Shown here: in pieces, positions 15,871 through 25,340 of the stretch
How the letters are laid out: every line of letters begins with the position of its first letter
How positions within the stretch are numbered: position 1 is the stretch's first letter
Origin: an uncultured Acidovorax sp.
Lineage (GTDB): Bacteria; Pseudomonadota; Gammaproteobacteria; Burkholderiales; Burkholderiaceae_C
Length of the DNA: 64,000 bases
NCBI GenBank assembly: GCA_913774955.1
Contig: CAJYKV010000015.1
Coordinates: 1 to 64,000 of the forward strand
Reading direction: 5' to 3'
Notes under the pieces: generated by a model
Told to the model about the DNA's origin: nothing
The model's database searches: none
Seen by the model: the letters and a program-made list of their open reading frames with translations, nothing else
Made by a program: the position numbers and the translations under genes

Positions 15871-17892
15871 ATGCGCAATCCGCACACCACCCGAGGCGCC
15901 TGGCTGGCGCTGGCCGTCGCCGCAGCGCTGGCGGGCACCGGCTGCAGTTCCACGCCATCCGCGACGCCCGCTACGCCCGCGGCCCCCGCGACGCCCGACG
16001 CTTCCGCCGCGCCCGCACCTTCCGCAACGGGCCAGGGCCGATCGCCGGCGGCCGCAGCGCCGCCATGCGCGGACGGCACCACCGCCGCCACGTTCGCGAA
16101 CGGCGCCTCCGTCTGCGGGAGCCAGGCAGCCGTCACGCCCGCGGGCGGATCGGCGGTCACGGTGAACACCTACCTGGGCATCCAGTACGCCACGGCGGAG
16201 CGCTTCCAGGCGCCGGTACTGGCCCCGCCGCAAGGCACCGGCGTCGTCCACACGCGGCCGGGAGCGTTCTGCCCCCAAGCCGACAAACCGAGCTTTCCCA
16301 CGAGCGCCCAGTCCGAAAATTGCCTCTACCTGAACGTCTTCACGCCGCAGTCGGCCATCGGCGCCGCCAGGCCGCTGCCGGTGCTGTTCTTCATCCACGG
16401 CGGCGCCTTCGTGGAAGGCAGCGGCTACCTGCCGACCGGACAGGGCAACCTCTACGACGGCTCCTACCTCGCGGCCACGGGCCGGATGGTGGTGGTGACC
16501 ATCAACTACCGGCTGGGCGCGCTGGGCTTCCTGGCGCTCGACCAGGTCGACAGGAGCGTCGATCCGAACGGCTCGCTCCAGGGCAATTACGGCATCCTCG
16601 ACCAGCAGCAGGCACTGCAATGGGTGCAGCAGTACATCGGCGCGTTCGGCGGTGATCCCGCGCGCGTCACCGTGGCGGGCGAGAGCGCCGGGGCGATGTC
16701 CACGGGACTGCACCTGTTCGCCGCGCCCGGCAGCGCGAAGCTGTTCCAGGCCGCGATCATGGAGAGCAACCCGGTCGGGTCGGTGTACCGCACCCCGGAC
16801 AGGGCGCAGGCGATGGGCCGCACCTTCCGGGATGCGCTCTGCGCGCGCATGGGCGTGCAATGCGCGACCCGCCAGCCGATCCTGAAGAAGGCCTCGGTGC
16901 AGGAGATCCTCGATGCGCAGGCCCTGAAGCTCCGTCCCGCCAAGGCCAGGGGCATGGGCAAGGTCCGGCCGAAAGACCGGGTGCAGACCTCCGTGCCGCC
17001 CCTGGTCGGGCTGCTGGGCGAGGCCGCCCCGCAGGTCCGCGACGGCCTGCCCTGGTCGCCGACGCTCGATGGCACGGTCATCACGGGCCAGCCCCTGGCC
17101 GGCTATGCGGCGGACATGCCCGCGAAGCCGTTCGTCTTCGGCATCAACCGGGACGAGGGCGCCGTCTTCGCCGACATGGCCGCCACGGCGCTGGAGGCCC
17201 GGCTGAAGCCCGCGCTGGTCGACGGAACGGTCAACGGCATCATCCTGCCCTGGGTCTTCGGCCAGGACGGCGCCCGGGCCATCACCAGCTACCAGGCGCA
17301 GGGCACGAGGCCCTACAAGGCGCCCGCGGCCTCGTCCCCCGGCTACATGAGCGCCACGGCGGTGACGCTCTCGAACATCATCAACGACTTCGCCTTCCGC
17401 TGCGGCAACCTGGCCATGGCGGGCCGTGGCGCTGCGGCCAACGCGAAAGCCGCCTCCGCCCCTCCGGCCTTCGGCTACCTGTTCGCGCAGGCGCCCTGGT
17501 TCAACCTCTACAGGACCGGCACCCCGCCGGACACGAAGCCGATCCCTGCCTGCCAGCCGCAGGCCGGCAACGTCTGCCACGCCAACGAGCTGCCGTACGT
17601 GTTCAATACCCTCGGCGCCGTGCCCGGGACGCAGCAGCCGTCCGAGGGCGACCGGACGCTGGCGCAGACCATGGCGGCGGCCTGGGCGAGCTTCGTGAAC
17701 ACCCCGTCCAGCCCCGCCCCGTGGACCGCATCCGGCAATCTGCCGGCCCGCTGGACGCCCTACCCCGGCACCTCGTCGTCCCTGGCGCTGTGGAGCACGG
17801 CCGGCTCCGGCAGCGTCTCGGCCGCGGCGGTCGACACGGGGGCGAACTGCGGCGCGCTCTGGAACACGATCGCGCCGATCGCGGGGAACTGA
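15871..17892 (+). CDS. Type-B carboxylesterase/lipase, exported
   Basis: A 673-residue alpha/beta-hydrolase of the type-B carboxylesterase family. The N-terminus is a signal sequence ending in AGTGC at Cys25, an imperfect lipobox, so it may be a lipoprotein. A Pro/Ala-rich linker follows (residues 28-65). Family blocks are YLGIQYA, SENCLYLNVFTP, PVLFFIHGGAFVEGS (oxyanion hole) and GESAGAMS with nucleophile Ser272. It hydrolyses carboxylic esters in the periplasm or outside the cell; the substrate is unknown. It stands alone between the cob operon and a convergent methyltransferase. Confidence 0.87.
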   Translation: MRNPHTTRGAWLALAVAAALAGTGCSSTPSATPATPAAPATPDASAAPAPSATGQGRSPAAAAPPCADGTTAATFANGASVCGSQAAVTPAGGSAVTVNTYLGIQYATAERFQAPVLAPPQGTGVVHTRPGAFCPQADKPSFPTSAQSENCLYLNVFTPQSAIGAARPLPVLFFIHGGAFVEGSGYLPTGQGNLYDGSYLAATGRMVVVTINYRLGALGFLALDQVDRSVDPNGSLQGNYGILDQQQALQWVQQYIGAFGGDPARVTVAGESAGAMSTGLHLFAAPGSAKLFQAAIMESNPVGSVYRTPDRAQAMGRTFRDALCARMGVQCATRQPILKKASVQEILDAQALKLRPAKARGMGKVRPKDRVQTSVPPLVGLLGEAAPQVRDGLPWSPTLDGTVITGQPLAGYAADMPAKPFVFGINRDEGAVFADMAATALEARLKPALVDGTVNGIILPWVFGQDGARAITSYQAQGTRPYKAPAASSPGYMSATAVTLSNIINDFAFRCGNLAMAGRGAAANAKAASAPPAFGYLFAQAPWFNLYRTGTPPDTKPIPACQPQAGNVCHANELPYVFNTLGAVPGTQQPSEGDRTLAQTMAAAWASFVNTPSSPAPWTASGNLPARWTPYPGTSSSLALWSTAGSGSVSAAAVDTGANCGALWNTIAPIAGN

Positions 17893-17977
17893 GCGGGCGT
17901 GCCATCGCAGTGGAGGGGCCAAGATCTCTCCGGCCTCTCCCTGGGGCCACATTCCCGCATCAGGCCATGCCGCATAG

Positions 17978-18742
17978 TCACGGCGCTGCGGCATCCGGGT
18001 GCGCGGGAGGCAGTGTCCCCACCCGGTAGATCCAGACCGGATGGCCGTCCGCGGGCCGCAGCACGGCGTCGGGCGCGGCCCCCGGCACCTCGAAGGCGAG
18101 GCTGACCAGCCAGGCGTCCGCCGCCATCTCGGCGCGGGCCTTGGCCGCCGCGCGCGCCATGCTCTCCGGCCGCTGGAACAGATAGACCATCCGGTAGCCG
18201 CCCCAGGGCCCGCGCCAGATGTCGCCGCGGCGCACCCGCGCCCAGGGGCAGCGCAGCGCGCACAGGCAGCGCAGCGGCCAGCTCCACTCCAGCCCCTCCA
18301 GGCGCGCGGCGGGATAGGCACGGCGCAGCGCGCGCAGGCCGTGGCCCAGGCCGCAGCCTGCGTCGAGCACGGCGGCGCCGGGCTCCAGGGGTGCGGCATC
18401 CGGCAGGCCGCCGAGCGCGCGCTGCGGTGTGGGAAACAGCGGCGCGTCGCGCCAGGCATTGAGCGGATAGACCAGCAGCAGCACGCCCAGGGGCGCGAGC
18501 CAGGCCCAGGCGGGCACCTGCGCGGCGCTGGCCGCCAGGAAGGACAGGGGGAAGCCGGCCGCGATGAAGCCCTGCCGCCAGCGCGTGGAGCCCCAGAGGC
18601 TGGCGAGCACGCCGACGGCACAGCCCGCGAGCCAGGCGCCCCACCCGGGGATGCCGGCCGCACCGCGCAGCAGCGCGAAGGCCAGCCATGCGGCCGCCCA
18701 GGCCAGCAGGGCGGGAAGGGGCCAGGGCAGCGGTATCGGCAT
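17978..18742 (-). CDS. Membrane-anchored class I methyltransferase
   Basis: A 254-residue protein. Up to four hydrophobic segments occupy residues 8-100. A SAM-binding core follows (AAVLDAGCGLGHGLRALRRAYP, given in part, with the GxGxG-like loop), then a weakly conserved domain with GDIWRGPWGGYRMVYLFQRPE. It is a class I SAM-dependent methyltransferase of unknown substrate. The ATG at 18742 is chosen because the sequence upstream is Arg-rich and unconserved. It is convergent with the esterase and divergent from the arabinose-donor cluster. Confidence 0.7.
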   Translation of the reverse strand: MPIPLPWPLPALLAWAAAWLAFALLRGAAGIPGWGAWLAGCAVGVLASLWGSTRWRQGFIAAGFPLSFLAASAAQVPAWAWLAPLGVLLLVYPLNAWRDAPLFPTPQRALGGLPDAAPLEPGAAVLDAGCGLGHGLRALRRAYPAARLEGLEWSWPLRCLCALRCPWARVRRGDIWRGPWGGYRMVYLFQRPESMARAAAKARAEMAADAWLVSLAFEVPGAAPDAVLRPADGHPVWIYRVGTLPPAHPDAAAP

Positions 18743-18939
18743 GGAGACGTCTCGTCGTCGAACGGGGAAAGGGAACTGCGGAGCGGACCGCGTGACGCGC
18801 AGTGTAAAGAGCGCCGTGGCAGCCAGGCAGCGCCTCCGCCTGCGCCTCCTACAATCCGCTGTTCCTTTTTTTACATTCGTTGCCGGCCCGGACGCCTTTC
18901 GCCCGGGTTCTGCGAATCCTCGTACAGCCAAGGGCTTTC

Positions 18940-20403
18940 GTGCGTCCGTCTTCTCACCCATCGCCCTGCGCCGAAGCCCTGCCCCTGGTGGTGGACCTCG
19001 ACGGCACGCTGCTGCTCACCGACATGCTGCACGAGAGCTCCTTGCAGTTGGTGCGCGACGCGCCCTGGAAGGCGCTGGCGCTGCCCGTGTGGCTGGCAGG
19101 CGGCAAGGCGGCCCTCAAGCGCCGCATCGCGCAGCAGGTGGAGGTTCCGGTCGCCCATCTGCCCTACCACCAGCCGCTCGTGACCTGGCTGCGCGAGCAG
19201 CGCGCCACGGGGCGGCGCGTCGTGCTGTGCACGGCGTCCGACCAGGCCCTGGCCGATGCGATCGCCGCTCACCTGGGCTGTTTCGACGCGGTGATGGCGA
19301 GCGACGGCGCCACCAACCTCGCTGGCCCGGCGAAGGCCGATGCGCTGGTGCGGGCCTTCGGCGAGCGCGGCTTCGACTACGCGGGCAATTCGCGCGCCGA
19401 CCTGCCCGTCTGGCGTGCCGCGCGCGCGGCCATCGTGGTGAATGCCCCGGCGTCCGTGGCGCGCCGCGCCGAAGCGCAGGGCAACGTGCAGCGCAGCTTC
19501 CCCCCGACCGTGGCGGGCCTGTCCGTGTGGCGCAAGGCGCTGCGCCTGCACCAGTGGATGAAGAATCTGCTGCTGTTCGTGCCGCTCATGGCGGCGCACC
19601 GCCTGAACGACGGCGCAGCCTGGGTACAGCTGGTGATGGCTTTCGTGGCGTTCGGGCTGTGCGCGTCCTCCGTGTACCTCGCCAACGACCTGCTGGACCT
19701 GGAGAGCGACCGCCAGCATCCGCGCAAGCGGCTGCGGCCGTTCGCCGCCGGCACGCTGCCTGCGTGGCAGGGCGTGGCACTTGTGCCCGTGCTGGCGGGC
19801 GCGAGCCTTGCGCTGGCCTGGGCCACCGCCCCGGCCTTCCTCGCATGGCTGCTGGTGTATTTCGCGACCACCTGGGCCTACTCGCTGGCGCTCAAGCGCT
19901 GGGTGCTGGTGGACTGCGTGGCGCTCGCCGTGCTCTACACGCTGCGCCTGGTGGCGGGCGCGGCGGCCATCGCGCAGCCGCTGTCGTTCTGGCTGATCGC
20001 CTGCTCGGGCTTCCTGTTCCTGTCGCTGGCCTTCGTGAAGCGCTATGCGGAGCTGCTGGTGCAGCAGGCCGCGGGCAAGACGCAGGCCCACGGGCGCGGC
20101 TACCTCACCTCGGATGCGCCGATGGTGCAGAGCCTGGGCGTGGCGGCAGGCTATACCTCCGTGGTGGTGCTCGCCCTCTACCTCAACAGCGATGCGGTGA
20201 TGACCATGTACCGCGCGCCCGGTCTGGTCTGGGCCACCGTGCCGGTGCTGGCCTTCTGGGTGAGCTGGATGTGGCTGCGCGCGGCACGCGGCGAGATGCA
20301 CGACGATCCGCTCGTGTTCGCGTTCAAGGACCGCGCCAGCATCGTGGCGGGTGCGGTGTTCGTGCTGGCGCTGGCCGCTGCGGCCCTGGGGTGGCCGTGG
20401 TAG
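18940..20403 (+). CDS. HAD-UbiA fusion, decaprenyl-phosphate phosphoribosyltransferase-like
   Basis: A 487-residue fusion. Residues 14-200 are a HAD-family domain (DLDGT with Asp19 and Asp21, then VVLCTASDQ and AGNSRADLPVW). From about residue 215 a UbiA prenyltransferase follows with nine hydrophobic segments, NDLLDLESDRQHP (from Asn249) and YSLALKRWVLVD. The NDxxDxxxDxxHPxKRxRP pattern marks the Rv3806c group, which transfers phosphoribose from PRPP to polyprenyl phosphate. The HAD half could remove the 5-phosphate. GTG at 18940 has AAGGG upstream; a TTG at 18880 is the alternative. First gene of the cluster; it overlaps the DprE1-like gene by 7 bp. Confidence 0.85.
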   Translation: MRPSSHPSPCAEALPLVVDLDGTLLLTDMLHESSLQLVRDAPWKALALPVWLAGGKAALKRRIAQQVEVPVAHLPYHQPLVTWLREQRATGRRVVLCTASDQALADAIAAHLGCFDAVMASDGATNLAGPAKADALVRAFGERGFDYAGNSRADLPVWRAARAAIVVNAPASVARRAEAQGNVQRSFPPTVAGLSVWRKALRLHQWMKNLLLFVPLMAAHRLNDGAAWVQLVMAFVAFGLCASSVYLANDLLDLESDRQHPRKRLRPFAAGTLPAWQGVALVPVLAGASLALAWATAPAFLAWLLVYFATTWAYSLALKRWVLVDCVALAVLYTLRLVAGAAAIAQPLSFWLIACSGFLFLSLAFVKRYAELLVQQAAGKTQAHGRGYLTSDAPMVQSLGVAAGYTSVVVLALYLNSDAVMTMYRAPGLVWATVPVLAFWVSWMWLRAARGEMHDDPLVFAFKDRASIVAGAVFVLALAAAALGWPW

Positions 20404-21704
20404 CGGTGCATTCCTGGGGACGGCTGCAGGCGGCGGAACACGCGCTGCATGCGCTCGCGGACCACCCGCCCGCCCGCCTGCCGCTGGCGGAGGGACAGCA
20501 CGGCCTGGCCCATGGCATGGGCCGCAGTTACGGCGACGTCTGCCTGAACCCCGGCGGCGCGCTGTGGGCCACGCGCGGGCTCGACCGCTTCATCGCCTGG
20601 GACGAATCCACGGGCGAGCTCACCTGCGAGGCCGGCGTGCTGCTGCGCGACATCCAGCGCACGTTCGTGCCGCGCGGATGGATGCTGCCCGTGACTCCCG
20701 GCACGCAGTTCGCCACCGTCGGCGGCGCGATCGCCAACGACGTGCACGGCAAGAACCACCACGTGCACGGCAGCTTCGGCGACCACGTGGTTGCGCTGCA
20801 GCTGCTGCGCACCGACGGCCAGCGCCTGCACTGCGGGCCCGACCCGCAGCCCGGCTGGTTCGCCGCGACCGTCGGTGGGCTCGGCCTCACCGGCGTGGTC
20901 ACGCAGGCCACACTGCGGCTGCGGCGCGTGGCCGGCCCGTGGCTCGACACCGAAACCCTGCCCTACGCGAGCCTGCGGGAATTCTTCACGCTCTCGGATG
21001 CCTCCGAAGCCGATTGGGAATACACCGTCTCGTGGATCGACTGCCTCTCGGGCGCCGATGCGCGCGGCATCTTCATGCGCGGCAACCACGTGCCCGGCCC
21101 GGTGGCGTCGCCGCCACGCCCGCCCGGCGGCGGCAAGCGCACCGTGCCGTTCGCGCCGCCGTTCTCGCTCGTCAACCGCCTCAGCCTGCGGCCGTTCAAC
21201 ACAGCCTACTACCACCTGCACGCGCGGCGCGCGGGCCGGCGTCTGCAGCACTACGAGCCGTTCTTCTACCCGCTGGACAACCTGCTGGAATGGAACCGCA
21301 TCTACGGCCGCCGCGGCTTCCACCAGTACCAGTGCGCCGTGCCCCGCGAGGGCGGCGAGGGCGCGGTGGCCGCGCTGCTCGGCGAGATCTCCGCGTCGGG
21401 CCAGGGATCGTTCCTCGGGGTGCTCAAGACCTTCGGGCAGCGCACGCCGCCGGGCCTTTTGAGTTTCCCGATGCCCGGCGTCACCCTGGCGCTCGACTTC
21501 CCGAACCTGGGCGAGTCCACGCTGCGCCTCTTCGAGCGGCTCGACACCGTGGTGGCGGCAGCCGGCGGCCGGCTGTATCCCGCGAAGGACGCCCGCATGC
21601 CGCGCGCGCTGTTCGAGTCCGGCTACACGCGCCTGCCGGAATTCCTGCCCTACCGCGATCCCCGCATCCGCTCCGCGATGTCGCTGCGGTTGTTCGGCGA
21701 TTGA
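20397..21704 (+). CDS. DprE1-like FAD-dependent decaprenyl-phospho-ribose 2'-oxidase
   Basis: A 435-residue vanillyl-alcohol-oxidase-type flavoprotein close to mycobacterial DprE1. GMGRSYGD (40-47) and HGKNHHVHGSFGDHV (from His117) form the FAD site; the first His matches the covalent or contact histidine region of DprE1. LGVLKTFG (Lys344 region), SFPMPG and YPAKDARMP match the substrate side. With DprE2 it should epimerise decaprenyl-phospho-ribose to arabinose through a 2-keto intermediate. Residue 365 is Ala where M. tuberculosis DprE1 has Cys387. GTG starts at 20391, 20397 and 20406 are possible; all but the last overlap the upstream stop. Confidence 0.87.
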   Translation: MVAVHSWGRLQAAEHALHALADHPPARLPLAEGQHGLAHGMGRSYGDVCLNPGGALWATRGLDRFIAWDESTGELTCEAGVLLRDIQRTFVPRGWMLPVTPGTQFATVGGAIANDVHGKNHHVHGSFGDHVVALQLLRTDGQRLHCGPDPQPGWFAATVGGLGLTGVVTQATLRLRRVAGPWLDTETLPYASLREFFTLSDASEADWEYTVSWIDCLSGADARGIFMRGNHVPGPVASPPRPPGGGKRTVPFAPPFSLVNRLSLRPFNTAYYHLHARRAGRRLQHYEPFFYPLDNLLEWNRIYGRRGFHQYQCAVPREGGEGAVAALLGEISASGQGSFLGVLKTFGQRTPPGLLSFPMPGVTLALDFPNLGESTLRLFERLDTVVAAAGGRLYPAKDARMPRALFESGYTRLPEFLPYRDPRIRSAMSLRLFGD

Positions 21705-21795
21705 CGCGCGCACCCGCCCGCCACCGCCTCCCGCCTTCTTCGTCCCTCCTCCTCACCGATCGCGCCGCTTGCGCCGCCCGCTCCCTTCGACCGCC

Positions 21796-22560
21796 ATGTC
21801 CGACACCACCTCCTTCCGCTCCATCGCCATCGTGGGCGCCACCTCGGCCATCGCGCACCACTGCGCCCGCCTCTGGCTCGCCGCCGGCACGGTGGACCGG
21901 CTGGTGCTCATCGGGCGCGACGCCGCACGCCTGCCCTCGGTCGCGGCGGACCTGCAGGTGCGCCAGCCCGGCACGCGCATCGAGTCCATCGCAGGCGACA
22001 TGCTGCGGCCCGACGCCATCACGGACACGGTGCGCAGCGTGTGCGCGGGAGGCGTGCCCGATCTCGTGCTCATCGCGCACGGCAACCTGCCCGACCAGCC
22101 CGCCTGCGAATCCGACCTCGCGGCGGCGCAGCAGGCGCTGGAAGTGAACGGCATCTCCCCCGCGCTCTGGGCCGAGGCCTTCGCGGGCGCGCAGCAGGCG
22201 CAGGGACGCGGCCGCATCGGCATCATCGGATCGGTGGCGGGCGACCGCGGCCGCCAGTCCAACTACGTGTACGGCGCCGCCAAGGGCCTCGTGGAGCGCT
22301 ATGCCCAGGGCCTGCAGCACCGCCTGGCCGGCACCGGCGTGCGCGTGACCCTCGTCAAGCCCGGGCCCACGGACACGCCGATGACCGCGCACCTGAAGGC
22401 GCAGGGCGCGCGGCTCGCGACGCCCGAGGACGTGGCCGGCGCCATCGTGCGCGGCATGGCGCGCGGCGCCCCGGTGGTCTACGCCCCGGCGAAATGGGCG
22501 CTCATCATGCTGGTGATCCGCCACCTGCCGCGCGCCGTGTTCCACCGCATGAAGATCTGA
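21796..22560 (+). CDS. DprE2-like short-chain dehydrogenase
   Basis: A 254-residue classical SDR, the same length as mycobacterial DprE2. IAIVGATSAIAHH (about 12-24) is the NAD(P) loop, GSVAGDRGR carries the catalytic Ser, and YGAAK the Tyr and Lys. VTLVKPGPTDTPMTAHL is typical of the DprE2 group. It would reduce the 2-keto intermediate to decaprenyl-phospho-arabinose. It lies 91 bp after the DprE1-like gene and 10 bp before the next gene. Function rests on similarity and context. Confidence 0.85.
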   Translation: MSDTTSFRSIAIVGATSAIAHHCARLWLAAGTVDRLVLIGRDAARLPSVAADLQVRQPGTRIESIAGDMLRPDAITDTVRSVCAGGVPDLVLIAHGNLPDQPACESDLAAAQQALEVNGISPALWAEAFAGAQQAQGRGRIGIIGSVAGDRGRQSNYVYGAAKGLVERYAQGLQHRLAGTGVRVTLVKPGPTDTPMTAHLKAQGARLATPEDVAGAIVRGMARGAPVVYAPAKWALIMLVIRHLPRAVFHRMKI

Positions 22561-22570
22561 AGACGGGACC

Positions 22571-24343
22571 ATGGACAGACGCGCCCCGCCTTCCCCAGCC
22601 TCCACGCCGCGAGCCGCCGCCCCCGCCTGGCGGCGGCAGTTGCCGTTCGCGCTGCTGCTGGCCTTCGCGACGGTCTATGCCCTGGCCACCGCGGTCTCGG
22701 CCTGGCGCAGTTTCACGTCCGTGCCCATCTGGGACATGTGGGGCGCGCTGGAGTTCTATACCGACGTGCGCGGCGGCGCGGGCTGGCAGGCCTGGTGGCG
22801 GCTCTTCAATGAGCACCGGCTGGTGCTCGCCAAGGCCCTGTTCTGGATGGAATACACCTGGTTCGGCGGCCAGCAGGTCTTCCTTATCGTGGTCAACTAC
22901 CTGCTCGCAGGATGCGGCGCCGCGGTGCTGGCCGCCTTCCTGCGCGCGCGGCTGGCAGAGCAACCGCGCCGGACGTGGATCTTCGGCACCGTGCTGCTCG
23001 CGCTGTGGCTGTTCTCCTGGGTGCAGCGGGAGAACCTGACCTGGGCCTTCCAAAGCCAGTTCTTTCTCGCCCAGTTGCTGCCGCTCGCGGGGTTCTACTG
23101 CCTCTACCGCGCGACGCGCACACCCGCTGCGCAAGGCTGGTTCGTGGCGGCCTGCGTCCTCGGCGTGCTCAGCATCGGCACGATGGTCAATGGCGTCATG
23201 GCGCTGCCCATGATGGTGCTCTACGCGCTCGTCGCCCGGCTGGGATGGAAGCGCACGGCCGGGCTGGCGCTGCTGGCCGCCGTCTGCATCGCCGCATACA
23301 CGGCCGGTTATGTCTCACCGGGCGGGCACGGGGGCGGCGTGCTGGCGACGCTGCGCGAGCATCCCGGGGGCATGGTGGTCTACACGCTGCTCTACCTCGG
23401 CTCGCCCTTCCAGCACCTCACCCGGCATCTGGGCCCTTCGTGGATGATCGTCGGGCAGTCGTTTGGGGCTGTGTTCGTGCTGCTGGCGCTGGCAGCGCTG
23501 CCCCGCGCCCTGCGCGCGCCGCGGGAGCACCGGCTGGAACTGGCCCTGCTGACCTTCGTGGCCTACGTCGGCGGCATTGCGTTCGCGACCAGTGGCGGGC
23601 GCCTGCAATTCGGGCTGGAGAGCGCGCTGTCGAGCCGTTACACGACCCCCACGCTGATGGCCTGGGCCGCGCTCGCCGTGCTGTACGCGCCGCGGCTCAC
23701 GGCCCTGCGCGGCGGCGTGCGGGCCGCGGCCATCGGCGTGCTGGTTGTGCTGCTGACCCTCATGCTCGTCGTGCAGACGCGCGATGTGGACCGCAACGAC
23801 TTGGCGCATCTGCGCATGACCGGCGCCCTGGCGCTGCAGATGGGCGCGCACGACACACACCGCATCGGCCTGCTGATCTGGAGCGAAGCATTGGGCGCCG
23901 AGCTGGCCCGCAGGTCCACCGCCGCGGGTGCGGGCGTGTTCGGCCGGCCTGCCCTGGCGGACGCGGCGCACGCCCTGGGCGAGCGGGCCGCAGCCCTGCC
24001 CCCGCGCTGCCACGCCTTCGTGGACCAAGTGGAGCGTCTGCCCGGCGAGCCGCGCTTCGTGCGCGTGCAGGGCGGGCTGCTGCCGGAGCCGGACCGCACG
24101 CCGTTCGACGCGGTACGCCTCGTCGGTGCCGACGGCACGGTGGTCGGCTACGGCCTGCCCGACCGCTGGCGCAAGCGCACGCCGCCCTACCATGCGCCGG
24201 GCCCGTCCGGGCGCTACCTCATGTTCACGGCCTACCTGCAGGTGCCGGCGTCGGGGGCACTGCCCACCGCGGTCACGCTGCAGGCGAACGGCACGCCCTG
24301 CGCGGCCGCCCTGGTGCTGACGCGTCCCGTGCCCGCCCCCTGA
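22571..24343 (+). CDS. Polytopic GT-C-like membrane protein, candidate arabinosyltransferase
   Basis: A 590-residue protein of no family I can name with certainty. About ten hydrophobic segments span residues 20-400. The first periplasmic loop has PIWDMWGALEFYTD and then NEHRLVLAK, a pattern of acidic residues after helix 1 as in GT-C glycosyltransferases. A soluble C-terminal region of about 180 residues follows (cysteines in ALPPRCH and GTPCAAA). Placed directly after the donor-synthesis genes, it is the best candidate to transfer arabinofuranose from the lipid carrier, like the pilin transferase TfpW. That assignment is inference. Confidence 0.6.
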   Translation: MDRRAPPSPASTPRAAAPAWRRQLPFALLLAFATVYALATAVSAWRSFTSVPIWDMWGALEFYTDVRGGAGWQAWWRLFNEHRLVLAKALFWMEYTWFGGQQVFLIVVNYLLAGCGAAVLAAFLRARLAEQPRRTWIFGTVLLALWLFSWVQRENLTWAFQSQFFLAQLLPLAGFYCLYRATRTPAAQGWFVAACVLGVLSIGTMVNGVMALPMMVLYALVARLGWKRTAGLALLAAVCIAAYTAGYVSPGGHGGGVLATLREHPGGMVVYTLLYLGSPFQHLTRHLGPSWMIVGQSFGAVFVLLALAALPRALRAPREHRLELALLTFVAYVGGIAFATSGGRLQFGLESALSSRYTTPTLMAWAALAVLYAPRLTALRGGVRAAAIGVLVVLLTLMLVVQTRDVDRNDLAHLRMTGALALQMGAHDTHRIGLLIWSEALGAELARRSTAAGAGVFGRPALADAAHALGERAAALPPRCHAFVDQVERLPGEPRFVRVQGGLLPEPDRTPFDAVRLVGADGTVVGYGLPDRWRKRTPPYHAPGPSGRYLMFTAYLQVPASGALPTAVTLQANGTPCAAALVLTRPVPAP

Positions 24344-24377
24344 CGCGGCGCCGTCCTTCCACGCTTTTCCGATCCCG

Positions 24378-25340
24378 ATGCATTCCCCCTCTTCCATGCA
24401 GCAGCCAAACACCAAGATCGTCCTGCCCGGCGGCGCCGGCCTCGTCGGCCAGAACCTCGTCGCGCACCTCAAGCTCCATGGCTACGCGAACCTCGTCGTG
24501 CTCGACAAGCATGCCGCCAACCTGGAGATCCTGCGCCGCATGCACCCGGACATCGTCGCCGAACTGGCCGACCTCGCCGAGCCCGGCGACTGGGAGCGGC
24601 ACTTCGAGGGCGCCGACGCGGTGGTGATGCTCCAGGCGCAGATCGGCGCGCCGCAGGCCGAGCCGTTCGTGCGCAACAACCTCACCTCGACGGAACGCAT
24701 CCTGGCGCTCATCCAGAAGCACCGCATTCCCCACACGGTGCACATCAGCTCCTCGGTGGTGGAGTCGGTGGCCAAGGACCACTACACCGACACCAAGCGC
24801 GCGCAGGAAGAGATGGTGCTGGCCAGCGGCATTCCCTGCGTGGTGCTGCGGCCCACGCTGATGTTCGGCTGGTTCGACCGCAAGCACCTGGGCTGGCTCT
24901 CGCGCTTCATGCGCAAGGTGCCGGTGTTCCCGATCCCGGGCAGCGGCCGCTACATGCGCCAGCCGCTCTACGCGGCCGACTTCTGCCGCATCATCGTGCG
25001 CTGCATCGAGGAGCGCCGCGTGGGCGGTGTCTTCAACATCACGGGGCTGGAGAAGGTCGACTACATCGACATCATCCGCACCATCAAGGCCGCCACGGGC
25101 GCGAAGGCCGCCATCGTGAAGATCCCCTACGGCCTCTTCTACGTGCTGCTGAAAGTGTGGGCGCTCTTCGACCGCGACCCGCCCTTCACCGCCGACCAGC
25201 TCAAGGCCCTGGTGGCGCACGACGAGTTCGAGGTGATCGACTGGCCGGGCATCTTCGGCGTGCGCGCCACGCCCTTCGCCGAGGCCATCCACGAAACCTT
25301 CCACCACCCGGAGTACAGCCGCGTGGTGCTGGAGTTCTGA
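24378..25340 (+). CDS. NAD-dependent epimerase/dehydratase family protein
   Basis: A 320-residue extended [20 protein letters not shown] (about 16-32) is the GxxGxxG nucleotide loop, SSSVVES carries the Ser, and YTDTK the Tyr/Lys pair. [17 protein letters not shown] resembles sugar-nucleotide epimerases and related NAD(P)-binding proteins. The C-terminus is not typical of UDP-glucose epimerases. It overlaps the next gene by one base (TGATG) and is part of the arabinose-donor cluster, so it probably acts on a sugar or lipid-linked sugar. Reaction unknown. Confidence 0.75.
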   Translation: MHSPSSMQQPNTKIVLPGGAGLVGQNLVAHLKLHGYANLVVLDKHAANLEILRRMHPDIVAELADLAEPGDWERHFEGADAVVMLQAQIGAPQAEPFVRNNLTSTERILALIQKHRIPHTVHISSSVVESVAKDHYTDTKRAQEEMVLASGIPCVVLRPTLMFGWFDRKHLGWLSRFMRKVPVFPIPGSGRYMRQPLYAADFCRIIVRCIEERRVGGVFNITGLEKVDYIDIIRTIKAATGAKAAIVKIPYGLFYVLLKVWALFDRDPPFTADQLKALVAHDEFEVIDWPGIFGVRATPFAEAIHETFHHPEYSRVVLEF

